In this document: in pieces, positions 8,821 to 17,113 of the stretch
Layout: each line of letters opens with the position of its first letter
Numbering within the stretch: position 1 is the stretch's first letter
Position numbers and translations under genes: made by a program
The notes under the pieces: generated by a model
Told to the model about the DNA's origin: nothing
Seen by the model: only the letters and a program-made list of their open reading frames with translations
Database searches by the model: none
Source: Alteromonas gracilis
GTDB taxonomy: Bacteria > Pseudomonadota > Gammaproteobacteria > Enterobacterales > Alteromonadaceae
NCBI RefSeq assembly: GCF_002993325.1
Contig: NZ_PVNO01000025.1
Span: 186,001-250,000 of the forward strand
Length of the DNA stretch: 64,000 nucleotides
Direction: 5' to 3'

Positions 8821-9885
8821 TTGAATAAAACGCATTGTTTCGTGCCAGTTAAAAGACTATGCAAAACCGTTTTGGCAGTAGGCGCAGTAGCCATGACGAC
8901 GGTTGCGTTGAGTGGCAATGCTTTCGCTGAAAAGGAAGGCCAACGGTCGTCTAAGGTTGCGATTGCCATACACGGTGGTGCCGGCACTATCTTGAAATCG
9001 TCGATGACGACAGAAAAAGAGGCAGAGTACAAAAAGGTATTGTCTAAAGCGGTAAAGCATGGGTATACGCTTTTGCAACAGGGTGAAAAAGGTGAGGTTG
9101 CCGTGGTGGAAACCATTAAAATACTCGAAAGTTCACCCTTATTCAATGCAGGCATTGGGGCGGTGTATACCTTTGATGGTGAACACGAGCTTGACGCCTC
9201 GATCATGCACGGCGGAAGCAAAAATGCAGGTGCAGTGGCGGGTGTTAAAACCATTCGAAGCCCCATTGAAGCTGCGTTACTGGTAATGAACGAGTCACCT
9301 CATGTAATGCTATCTGGGAAAGGGGCTGAAGAATACGCAAAAGAAAATGGCCTTGAGCAAGTCGACAATTCTATTTTTGATACAGAATTTCGCAAAGAAG
9401 CGCTTGATAGAGTGAAGGCGCGAATGGAGCAAGCCTCTAATGGTTATGGCTCACAACAAGGTAACGAACGCTTTGGAACGGTTGGCGCTGTTGTATTGGA
9501 CAGTGACGGCAACATTGTCGCTGGAACCTCTACCGGCGGAATGACGGCAAAGCGCTATGGAAGAATAGGGGACTCACCGATAATTGGCGCAGGTACCTAT
9601 GCTGATAACGAGAGCTGCGCTGTCTCTGCCACTGGGCATGGGGAGTATTTTATTCGTTATCATGTGGCAGCTGATATTTGTGCTCGCATGAAATATCAAG
9701 AAGTAACACTAGAGGAGGCGGCCAACGCGGTTGTGCATGATGTGTTAGTTGAAGCAGGTGGTGACGGTGGGGTTATTGCTATTGATGGCAAAGGTAATAT
9801 TGCTATGCCATTTAACTCAGCAGGTATGTACCGCGCTAGCATAGATACCGAGGGAAACATAACCGTGTCTATCTATAAAGACTAG
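8821..9885 (+). CDS. Isoaspartyl peptidase / plant-type L-asparaginase, exported
   Basis: This is an Ntn-hydrolase (354 aa) that removes isoaspartyl residues from peptides and hydrolyses asparagine after self-cleavage. Family marks are IAIHGGAGTI near the N-terminus, the GTVGAV junction where Thr220 becomes the N-terminal nucleophile, and the binding segment STGGMTAKRYGRIGDSPI. A signal peptide (about residues 1-36, ending near AFA) indicates periplasmic location. The start is TTG at 8821, chosen because AGGAG lies eight bases upstream and it gives a complete signal peptide. It is a single gene with no evident operon partner. Confidence 0.93.
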   Translation: MNKTHCFVPVKRLCKTVLAVGAVAMTTVALSGNAFAEKEGQRSSKVAIAIHGGAGTILKSSMTTEKEAEYKKVLSKAVKHGYTLLQQGEKGEVAVVETIKILESSPLFNAGIGAVYTFDGEHELDASIMHGGSKNAGAVAGVKTIRSPIEAALLVMNESPHVMLSGKGAEEYAKENGLEQVDNSIFDTEFRKEALDRVKARMEQASNGYGSQQGNERFGTVGAVVLDSDGNIVAGTSTGGMTAKRYGRIGDSPIIGAGTYADNESCAVSATGHGEYFIRYHVAADICARMKYQEVTLEEAANAVVHDVLVEAGGDGGVIAIDGKGNIAMPFNSAGMYRASIDTEGNITVSIYKD

Positions 9886-10047
9886 TTGTTATTTTAATGT
9901 TAAATGTGCTGGCTTGTCGCTCAGTAAAGGACTAGTCTTTAAGTGTGGGGGAAATTGCTTTCACGTATACTTAAAAATAACTAAAGTGCCGTATCGCCAA
10001 TAGTTAGCAGTATCGGTCACAGTAGGCGCCGCGGCTGGAGAATGAAA

Positions 10048-10467
10048 ATGGAATCGTTGCAAGTCAGTGATTATATGAACACTCACCCGGTAAAGCTCAA
10101 CGTTGATATGCCCGTCGCGCAGGCCGTTGAAGCTTTACTAGCCAGCGGTCAGAGTGGTGGCCCGGTAATTGACAGCAAAGGTAAAGTCGTTGGTTTCTTG
10201 TCTGAGCAAGATTGCATTGCTCAAATGATTGCATCGAGTTATTACCGCGAGCAAATCTGTAGGGTGGGGGAAATTATGAAAACTCCCGTGGTTTCGGTAA
10301 AGCCCTACATGTCGGTAATTGAACTAGCGCAGCTGTTGTTAAAAGAAAAGCCTCGAGTTTACCCTGTAGTTGATGACGATGGCGTACTTTTAGGCTGTAT
10401 AAACCGAACGGCGGTGCTGCGGGCTATAGATGTTCAGCTAAACGACGGGTATCGTCGCGCAGGCTGA
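10048..10467 (+). CDS. CBS-pair domain protein
   Basis: This 139-aa protein consists almost entirely of two CBS motifs (about residues 5-60 and 75-130), each with the typical 'GGPVID..G.VVGFLSE' and 'YPVVDDDGVLLGCI' pattern. CBS pairs bind adenosine nucleotides and act as energy or nucleotide sensors; the partner here is unknown. Stand-alone proteins like this are common in gammaproteobacteria. The GGAG at 10037-10040 is correctly spaced for the ATG at 10048 and too close for the ATG at 10042, which would add two residues. It converges with the phytase gene. Confidence 0.88.
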   Translation: MESLQVSDYMNTHPVKLNVDMPVAQAVEALLASGQSGGPVIDSKGKVVGFLSEQDCIAQMIASSYYREQICRVGEIMKTPVVSVKPYMSVIELAQLLLKEKPRVYPVVDDDGVLLGCINRTAVLRAIDVQLNDGYRRAG

Positions 10468-10483
10468 TGAGGGATGTCAAAAT

Positions 10484-10517
10484 GTAGACAAGGAAGAGGG
10501 GACTCGTCCTTGTCTAC
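10484..10517. terminator. Hairpin between convergent CBS and phytase genes
   Basis: A perfect 11-bp stem (10484-10494 with 10507-10517) with a 12-base loop lies between the two stops. There is no T-run on the plus side and a short one (ATTTTG) on the minus side, so it would better terminate the phytase cluster. Confidence 0.6.
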
Positions 10518-10535
10518 GTTAGTTGCGCGTATTAG

Positions 10536-12761
10536 TTAATTCAGTTCGTGTGTACTGTTTGCTAAGCGTCTTATTGCTTCTTTTAAAGTCGCCCCAGAGA
10601 CCAGTTTAAAGTTTTGTGTTTCTGATGGCATAACGTTTCTGCCGTCTTGCACTACCCACAGACCTTCGCTGTAAATACCACCTAAGTTGGCGTTGGTAGC
10701 TTCCAGCCCATCGGTTTCGGATACGCCATCAATCCCATTATTTACCTCGGCAGTGATTTGTATAAGCCCTGTATATGTCAGCTGGCCGGTGTTTTCTGTG
10801 TTAATAGCGTAGATTGCATAGCTGTTATTCCCTTGGCTTGATGCGATCAGATATTTTTGTTCATCAACGGTAAATAGCGCCAACCCCTCAATATCCGCTT
10901 CAACTGGCGGCGTGATTGCTGCAATAAATGTAGGTGTATTATCAGTAGAGCTGATATCTAGCGCCCAAACACCAGCAGCTTCCTCACCAAGGTAAGCGGT
11001 ATTGGTTTGCGTATCTACCACGCAACCTTCAGGCTGTGATGGAAGAGAAAACGACTGGCTTAACTTTCCTTCCACTACCTTATTTTCTTTGATTAATAAT
11101 TTGTATCGCTCGAAGCGACCACTGGTGTCGTTCGCAAACACATGAGCTATACCGTCATCAACATAAAGGCACATTCCGTAAATGTCGCTAAGCGTTGTTT
11201 TGATCTCGCCTAAATGGGCGAGGTTGCCGTTTTTATCTATATCAAAAACAGACAAACTATTGTGTGAGCGGTTTGAAGCAACAGCAATGTCGGTAAACCT
11301 TTTATCGCCACTGCTGTTCATACTGTTTACGGCAACCTTGTATCCAACGTCGACGTTATTGACTCTCCCCACGGCTAGGCTTTGATGCTGCTTACCTAAA
11401 AGATCATAGGTATTCAACGCGCCTTTTTTATCAGTGCCCACTATGCGGCTTTGAGAAGGGGTCTGTGCGTTCACCCAAATAGCAGGGTCGTCAGCCGCAT
11501 CTCCGTAGTTTTGCACCGGCTGCGTTTCAGCAGATGGAAAAACATTAACTGTAGAATGCTTGGAAAAGTCATCATTTTTACTTGTATCTGTTTCGTTTTC
11601 GTTAGAAAGACACCCATCGTTAAAATAAGCGTCAGACAACTTACTAGGCAGTTTAGCCATGAAAAAGTTACCGGATGCGTCATCGTCTACGATTAGCGAA
11701 ATACGTGGCTCTTTCTTATGTATAGATATGGGCAAGTGAATAAATTCAGGCTCAATGCTTTCAGCTATTCCACCTGTGTCTTGCATCAAAGTTATGAACT
11801 GAGCATGACATTGATTTTGTAGCCACACGCCGCTTTTATCCGGGCTAACCCAGCCAACAAGGCTACCGTTTAAATGTGAGATGTTGTTCGACACAGTGCT
11901 CACACCTTCAACCGGCGTATCTGCGTCATGAAAAATAAGCGTTTTTTCTAGTTCACTTTCAATATGGGCATCAATCCTCCAAACCCCAGCAAACTCATCC
12001 GCCAAATAGATGTTTTGCGTATTAAGATCGACACTACAGCTCTTGATTCCTGGGCCTATGGCAAAATCACGAAGCGGTAAAAACTGGTCATTGTGCAGTT
12101 CATACTGGTTGAGGGTGCCAGTGGCATCAACATTGACGATATGGGGCGTTCCGCTAGCACTAGTGGCTGCGCATAGTGCTTCTGAGCCTTTAGTCGGTTG
12201 GCTAAGTCGTTGTTCCTTATCCAGGGTATCAACAGGCAAGCGATAAACTTCTATATGTTGCGTGTTGTTATTAAACACTACCAAAGACACCCATTGCTTA
12301 TTTTCTGAGGTAATCACTTCAGCGTGTGCAAGCGCAAAGCTGCCCTCGATAAATTGAGTTTTACCTAGGCGGTTAGTTAGCGAAATGCCTTTATACTCGT
12401 TTATTTGAAGGTGAATAGCTTGGGTGTCTTCGTAAGAATGACTTTTTTCTGAGGGCGTTACTTCAAGCGTGTGGTTGGCATGGGTGTCATTGTAAGTTCG
12501 TGACTCAGGCTCTGAAGTTTTTGTGCTGTTAGCCTGGATGTCTTTATAAGTATGAACATTGCTTTGGTAATAGAGCGTTTGTTCAAAACCTTTTTTAAGG
12601 TGTGTAAGCGTAAGTACAGTACCTGTGGGCGCGACTTCAGTTTTTGAAGCTGTCGTATCTTGCGCTGCACAGCTAAAGAGTGTGGCTAGAGCGCCGGTAA
12701 AAACGGCGGTCTTTGCTAATGCGCGGTGTAGCGCTTTTGTTTTTTGATTATCCATTGTCAT
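10536..12761 (-). CDS. Two-domain beta-propeller phytase (3-phytase), lipoprotein
   Basis: This 741-aa protein hydrolyses phytate in a calcium-dependent way if it follows its family. The C-terminal domain (about 400-740) has the full beta-propeller phytase pattern: YGDAADDPAIWVN, GALNTYDLLGK, RFTDIAVASNR, QPEGCVVD, AGVWALD, DIEGLALF and ETDGLEA. The N-terminal domain (about 85-390) is a diverged second propeller (IKSCSVDLNTQNIYLADEFAG), as known for dual-domain phytases. A signal peptide ends at LFSC, a plausible lipobox with Cys31, suggesting an outer-membrane lipoprotein. Residues 55-115 hold three 20-residue repeats around KDIQ, NDTH and EDTQ. The start overlaps the upstream stop as TAATG, with AGGA six bases before it, so it is in an operon with the phosphatase. 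Confidence 0.92.
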   Translation of the reverse strand: MTMDNQKTKALHRALAKTAVFTGALATLFSCAAQDTTASKTEVAPTGTVLTLTHLKKGFEQTLYYQSNVHTYKDIQANSTKTSEPESRTYNDTHANHTLEVTPSEKSHSYEDTQAIHLQINEYKGISLTNRLGKTQFIEGSFALAHAEVITSENKQWVSLVVFNNNTQHIEVYRLPVDTLDKEQRLSQPTKGSEALCAATSASGTPHIVNVDATGTLNQYELHNDQFLPLRDFAIGPGIKSCSVDLNTQNIYLADEFAGVWRIDAHIESELEKTLIFHDADTPVEGVSTVSNNISHLNGSLVGWVSPDKSGVWLQNQCHAQFITLMQDTGGIAESIEPEFIHLPISIHKKEPRISLIVDDDASGNFFMAKLPSKLSDAYFNDGCLSNENETDTSKNDDFSKHSTVNVFPSAETQPVQNYGDAADDPAIWVNAQTPSQSRIVGTDKKGALNTYDLLGKQHQSLAVGRVNNVDVGYKVAVNSMNSSGDKRFTDIAVASNRSHNSLSVFDIDKNGNLAHLGEIKTTLSDIYGMCLYVDDGIAHVFANDTSGRFERYKLLIKENKVVEGKLSQSFSLPSQPEGCVVDTQTNTAYLGEEAAGVWALDISSTDNTPTFIAAITPPVEADIEGLALFTVDEQKYLIASSQGNNSYAIYAINTENTGQLTYTGLIQITAEVNNGIDGVSETDGLEATNANLGGIYSEGLWVVQDGRNVMPSETQNFKLVSGATLKEAIRRLANSTHELN
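11609..12542. repeat. Cluster of four GACACCCA octamers plus one variant
   Basis: GACACCCA lies on the plus strand at 11609-11616 and 12286-12293. Its reverse complement is at 12421-12428 and 12481-12488, with a one-base variant at 12535-12542. The last three share a longer core (CTTAYRAWGACAYCCA on the minus strand) at 54-60 base spacing and encode the DTQ, DTH and DIQ repeats. The plus-strand copies encode unrelated residues (QWVSL, DGCLS). Confidence 0.8.
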
Positions 12762-13879
12762 TATTGATCCTGAGTCGTGGTCGTCGAAGACGCTTTACTG
12801 GCTTTATTCATTGTGTGGGTGTAAATCGTCTTCCCATTGTGATCGATGTAATTAAGGAAGATGTTTTTAGCTGTCACGCTCACACTGACAAAGCCGCCCG
12901 TCGATTTTGCGAATTGTGTAAAGTCGTAATTACCAACCGGGCGCACTTCTGAGCCGCCACCGGATACAACGTGTACCAGGTCATCCCCGGGTAATTGATT
13001 GTGCTGAAGATCGTGCTCGTGCCCAGCAACATAAAGGTTTACCCCATGTTTGTGGAAAATGGGTTCTAACACGTCTTTGATAGCTTCTGTTTTGCCATAG
13101 CGTTTACCACTTGAATAAAGTGGATGATGTCCAATGACAACTTTCCAGGTGTATTGCTCTTTAGCCAACATCGCATTTATCCAAGCAAGCTGCTCAGACG
13201 TTCCTTGTGAGTAGGCTTCCTGGTATTTAGCTTCGCCTGCATAGTCGGGGTTTAGCGGAGACGTATCGATAAATAACAAGAGTGCTGAGCTTCCATCGTC
13301 AAGCTTTAACGTCTTACTGTAATACTGCGCCGGCATTTCCCAACGTCGACTCTTAGTGCTGTAATCTATTTGCGCCTGCCAGTTACCCCGATAGTCATGG
13401 TTACCCAGCACAGGGTACCAGTCGATGAATAGGTGAGGTTGATGATAAATGTTTTCGTAAGAAGACAGCCAGTACGGGTCGTCAATTGACCCAACGCCAT
13501 TATCGTAGAAGTTATCGCCGGTGGTTGCGATAAATTCGGCATCTAATTGGTAGCTTGCAATATCTAGCCATTTAGCAACGTGTTTTTGATAAAAGTGACC
13601 GTTGCGGCCCCAGTCACCTAACGTTAAAAAAGAAACTGCGTCATCCGGTACCGATAAACCTTCAATCGTGGTGTGCGCATAGTAACTCTGTGAATACTGC
13701 GCGTTGGTAGCCTTCGCATTTTCAATAGCTACGTTAGTTCTTGCCGCGGAATGAGCGGGGCTTGTTTGCTCTGCCTCTACAAACTCTGAAGTAAGGCAGC
13801 AGGTGAAACAAAACGCAACCGCAAACAAGGTTGCGAATGTTGGCTTTGTGGTAGGGAGAAATGTGGATAAACCGTGCAT
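12761..13879 (-). CDS. Purple-acid-phosphatase-like metallophosphoesterase, exported
   Basis: This 372-aa calcineurin-fold phosphatase is closest to tartrate-resistant (type 5) acid phosphatases. The metal-ligand blocks occur in order: GDWGRNG, GDNFYDNGVG, GNHDY, IGHHPLYSSG and AGHEHD. A signal peptide (about residues 1-36, with a Cys-rich hydrophobic core) points to the periplasm or outside. It lies between a TonB receptor gene and a phytase gene and overlaps the phytase start by one base. It probably releases phosphate from phosphomonoesters, perhaps partly dephosphorylated inositol phosphates (inferred from the neighbours). Confidence 0.9.
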   Translation of the reverse strand: MHGLSTFLPTTKPTFATLFAVAFCFTCCLTSEFVEAEQTSPAHSAARTNVAIENAKATNAQYSQSYYAHTTIEGLSVPDDAVSFLTLGDWGRNGHFYQKHVAKWLDIASYQLDAEFIATTGDNFYDNGVGSIDDPYWLSSYENIYHQPHLFIDWYPVLGNHDYRGNWQAQIDYSTKSRRWEMPAQYYSKTLKLDDGSSALLLFIDTSPLNPDYAGEAKYQEAYSQGTSEQLAWINAMLAKEQYTWKVVIGHHPLYSSGKRYGKTEAIKDVLEPIFHKHGVNLYVAGHEHDLQHNQLPGDDLVHVVSGGGSEVRPVGNYDFTQFAKSTGGFVSVSVTAKNIFLNYIDHNGKTIYTHTMNKASKASSTTTTQDQ

Positions 13880-13902
13880 GAAAGACTCTCAAAAGCAGAT
13901 GA

Positions 13903-13928
13903 CGCAAGCCCCACGATAGAAGCTTGCG
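13903..13928 (-). promoter_or_regulatory. Intercistronic hairpin in the phytase cluster
   Basis: A 7-bp stem, CGCAAGC (13903-13909) with GCTTGCG (13922-13928), lies between the receptor and phosphatase genes. It lacks a T-run, so it may lower read-through or protect the upstream message rather than end it. Confidence 0.4.
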
Positions 13929-13960
13929 AACAACTGAACATTAACAACAAATAAAAGTGA

Positions 13961-16666
13961 CTAGTTAAGCTGCCAAGTAAAACCTAGCTCGAAGGTACGG
14001 CCATACTCTTCGTACTGCGCGTTTTGACTACGCGTATCAAAGTAGTTATAGAAAGGCTCGTCACCTAGGTTAATGCCGTTGAAATACACCTGCATGCTGT
14101 CGTTAATGTAATAACGGGCCATGAAATCAATCTGTACGTGGTCATCTTCAAATCTCAACATATCACCATCAATTTCTTCAAAGTTTTCACTTTTATACGT
14201 AGTGGCAAGACGTACGCTGAAATCATTCGCTTCGTAACCAATGGTCAAGTTACCAATGCGATCTGATTGGTTAGGTAACTGTGTTTCGAACGTTTCGCCA
14301 TCTAAGAACGTGGTGGCCTCAGAGTCGGTGAACGTTGCGTTGGCAGATACAATAAACCCGTTATTGAAGGCTTTGACCCAAGAAAGTTCCAAACCAGTTA
14401 AGTCAGCAGAGTTGCCATTAATTGGCTGAATAACTTCTTCAAAGCCTTCCCAGCCGGTGGTACCCGCAACATCTGCATACACAACAAAGTTGTCAATGTT
14501 CTTGTAGAACAATCCTGCCGAAATTACGCCAATGTCACCAGGGTAGTATTCAAGTGACAAATCAACGTTTTGTGCTTCATAAGGCTGAAGCTCTGGGTTG
14601 CCCACTTCTGCCTCACGTTCCGTAACGAATACGCCATCGTCTTCTTCGGTTTTACTTTCGATAATTTGAAACGCAGCCACATCTTCAAATTTTGGACGTG
14701 AAATGGTTTGCGTGTAGGCGGCACGAAGCTGTAGCTTGTCAGAAAACGTATATCTGGCGTTTACACTCGGTAGCCAGTAGTCATAATCGCGTTCAGCTTC
14801 CCATGGTGTGTTGACCACTTCTTCTACATCGGTTTGCTCGTTTTCAACTAGCTCTACGCGCATGCCTGACGTTGAAAAGTCGGTACGCTCATAGCGAACA
14901 CCGGCGACCAAGTGAAGCTTTTCAATATCAACGCTGCCCATTACGTAGGCGGCAAAAATATCTTCTTCATTTACATACGTGGCACCGCGAGATTCAACTT
15001 CTGAATTAAGGCTGTCTACTTCAAGGCTTGAGCGGTTATCGTTAAAGTAGCTGCGCATTACGCCGCGGTTCAGCCCAGGGCCGAAGTCACCAAGTGCATA
15101 CTCAGGGCTAGCAGTACCAAACTGAGAGGCATCTAGCCCGTCAAAGTCACCATCAAAAATCGTGATGCTGCTGTCTCTGTCTTTTTCTCGGCTGCGGTAT
15201 TTTGAACCGAATTTGAATTCACCAATGTACCCACCCAGGTTAACAGGGCGTGATGCGTCAAATTTAATACTGGTTTCGGTATCTTTGGTGTAGTTATCTT
15301 CAAAACTGATTTCATCTACTTCATAGGTAGATAAGTCCATTGCATCAGCGTTTTGCGACACTGTTGGGCGCATGGTGTTTAAATCAGCGCTAATGCTGTC
15401 GTTTTCTGTTTTAAAGACATAGTACAAAGCGTCTGGTTCGTCTTCATCAGACTTTGCATAACCAAGTTGCCAGTTTGCTCTCCACGTGTCTAATTGGTGC
15501 TCACCACCTAGTGCCACTGTAAAGATGCTTTGACTTTCGTAACGATCTTTACTTTCTCTTTCTATTTCCGAGTCTTCACCGTCAAAAGTGAAAATGTTGC
15601 CTTGACGGTATTCGTCATCAGAAAATTCACTATATAGTGTGCGAAGGAAATACTGGTTGTTGAAGTCGGGGCGAAAATCAATGTTTAGTGCACTACCTAA
15701 ACGTTCGCGAGTGATTGTGTAGTCACGTTGCTCAAGCTCGTCATCACCGTTACTTTCAACGTTATCCGAGCCAAAGTCTCTGTCAAAGTAAGAGATAGCG
15801 CCGGCCACACCCCATTCAGATGAAAGTTTTTTAGTAAAAGTACCGGACAACTTTGGACTGGTTTTATCCACTAAATCGTTTTGACTTGCTTGAACGGTGA
15901 CGCTTGCGGTATCACGGGCTTTATCGAAGGCGCTTACGCTTTTTACCGCCACCGAGCCACCGATGGCGTCGCCGTCCATATCTGGCGTAACAGATTTCGA
16001 TACTTCTAATGTTTGAATAAGTTCAGAAGGAATAACGTCAAGTGCAACAGAGCGCACGCCAGACTCTGGAGAAGGAATATTCAAACCGTTGATGGTTACG
16101 TTATTAAGGTTGGGGTCGATACCGCGAATTCCTACAAAGCGACCTTCGCCTTGGTCACGTTCTATAGAAAGGCCGGGCAGACGTTGTAGGGATTCCGCAG
16201 CGTTCTGGTCAGGAAATTGACCAATAGCGTCTGCCGAAACAATAGATGAGATACGGTCAGATACGCGCTGCTGGTTGATGGCGCTTGCCTGTCCGCTTCG
16301 TTGACCTCGCACCAGAATCTCATCAATGGTATCGCCGCTACCAAATTCGACGGCAGCGCGGGCAATACCATTGTCTGTCACGTTAATCGTTTGCGTGACG
16401 GTATCTTCACCAAGATAAGAGATTTCTAAGGTGTAAGTGCCTTCAGGGATAGAAGGGAAGCGAAACGTGCCGTCTCTGCCTGCTTCAGTGGTAAGGCCTA
16501 GCTCGATAAGTTTGATTCGTGCGCCGGCATAGCTTCGAGCCTTGGCGGCATCTTTTACTGAGCCAATAATAACACCATCAGCCGCCATAGCAGGTGAAGC
16601 AATGCTTAGGCCTAGTGCCGTAACGCAAGCAAGTGCAAGAGAAGAGTACGCGGTTTTAATTTTCAT
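13961..16666 (-). CDS. TonB-dependent receptor with carboxypeptidase-regulatory-like N-terminal domain
   Basis: This outer-membrane receptor (901 aa) would import a large or scarce substrate using TonB energy. The order is a signal peptide ending ASPAMA, a carboxypeptidase-regulatory-like beta-sandwich (about 33-110), a plug domain with FPDQNAAESLQRLPG and RGIDPNLNNVTING, and a 22-strand barrel ending in FELGFTWQLN. It fits the Xanthomonas-Caulobacter type of TonB receptor. The genes behind it encode a phosphatase and a phytase, and a PhoB box lies upstream, so inositol phosphates or another organophosphate is the likely cargo (inferred). I use the ATG at 16666 with GGA upstream; a TTG at 16681 would add five residues. 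Confidence 0.93.
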   Translation of the reverse strand: MKIKTAYSSLALACVTALGLSIASPAMAADGVIIGSVKDAAKARSYAGARIKLIELGLTTEAGRDGTFRFPSIPEGTYTLEISYLGEDTVTQTINVTDNGIARAAVEFGSGDTIDEILVRGQRSGQASAINQQRVSDRISSIVSADAIGQFPDQNAAESLQRLPGLSIERDQGEGRFVGIRGIDPNLNNVTINGLNIPSPESGVRSVALDVIPSELIQTLEVSKSVTPDMDGDAIGGSVAVKSVSAFDKARDTASVTVQASQNDLVDKTSPKLSGTFTKKLSSEWGVAGAISYFDRDFGSDNVESNGDDELEQRDYTITRERLGSALNIDFRPDFNNQYFLRTLYSEFSDDEYRQGNIFTFDGEDSEIERESKDRYESQSIFTVALGGEHQLDTWRANWQLGYAKSDEDEPDALYYVFKTENDSISADLNTMRPTVSQNADAMDLSTYEVDEISFEDNYTKDTETSIKFDASRPVNLGGYIGEFKFGSKYRSREKDRDSSITIFDGDFDGLDASQFGTASPEYALGDFGPGLNRGVMRSYFNDNRSSLEVDSLNSEVESRGATYVNEEDIFAAYVMGSVDIEKLHLVAGVRYERTDFSTSGMRVELVENEQTDVEEVVNTPWEAERDYDYWLPSVNARYTFSDKLQLRAAYTQTISRPKFEDVAAFQIIESKTEEDDGVFVTEREAEVGNPELQPYEAQNVDLSLEYYPGDIGVISAGLFYKNIDNFVVYADVAGTTGWEGFEEVIQPINGNSADLTGLELSWVKAFNNGFIVSANATFTDSEATTFLDGETFETQLPNQSDRIGNLTIGYEANDFSVRLATTYKSENFEEIDGDMLRFEDDHVQIDFMARYYINDSMQVYFNGINLGDEPFYNYFDTRSQNAQYEEYGRTFELGFTWQLN

Positions 16667-16730
16667 TTGTTTTCCAATCAATTAAGCAGTCAAAAGGAGT
16701 GTTTAGTAAGTGCTAAGTTAACGAGAGAGT

Positions 16731-16764
16731 ACCCTAAGAATCCCGCATGACAGTTATATGACGA
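16731..16764 (-). promoter_or_regulatory. PhoB (Pho) box and -10 of the phytase cluster
   Basis: Read on the minus strand, 16764-16747 is TCGTCATATAACTGTCAT. This matches 16 of 18 positions of the enterobacterial Pho box, two direct CTGTCAT-type repeats separated by an AT tetranucleotide. Ten bases downstream lies TAGGGT (16736-16731), a weak -10 at the spacing used by PhoB-activated promoters. The box is 81-98 bases upstream of the receptor start. Confidence 0.75.
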
Positions 16765-16817
16765 TTTGATGTTTGTAAAAAGACGTACCGGTTAAAACCC
16801 TAGCGACAAGAATTTTT

Positions 16818-16933
16818 TGAGCTAAATTGACCCTTTCTTATGATTATGATTTTAATGGTTTTTTTGCGAAATAAAGACAGGGGTAGAAATATTTGCCATG
16901 AAGATGTCACATTGATGAGCCAAACTGACCCTC
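16818..16933. repeat. Pair of 18-bp direct repeats between divergent genes
   Basis: TGAGCTAAATTGACCCTT (16818-16835) and TGAGCCAAACTGACCCTC (16916-16933) agree at 15 of 18 positions, and all three differences are C/T. The copies are 98 bases apart. They could be operators for an unknown regulator of either neighbour. Confidence 0.5.
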
Positions 16934-17113
16934 GACACTGCGAACTTATTTAGGCAAGACTCCACGCTTCAACCTTGAAAAGTCAACGCTTCGTGGCGGC
17001 ATTTGATAACGATTTTTCTGTGCTTGACTAACAAGGTCTACGCAACCTAGCGCGCTTATCAACAGTAGAACAGTTTGCAGTGTGCAAAATATTAAGAGAT
17101 ACCAAGAGGCATT

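Larger units (their letters stand above)
16667..17113. other. Divergent regulatory region receptor / GGDEF gene
   Basis: This 447-base region contains a PhoB box (16747-16764), a near-repeated 18-mer (16818-16835 and 16916-16933) and a GAGG ribosome-binding site just before 17114. I see no convincing small gene; the minus-strand ORF at 16946-17152 overlaps the start of the neighbouring gene and has no recognisable features. Confidence 0.6.
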
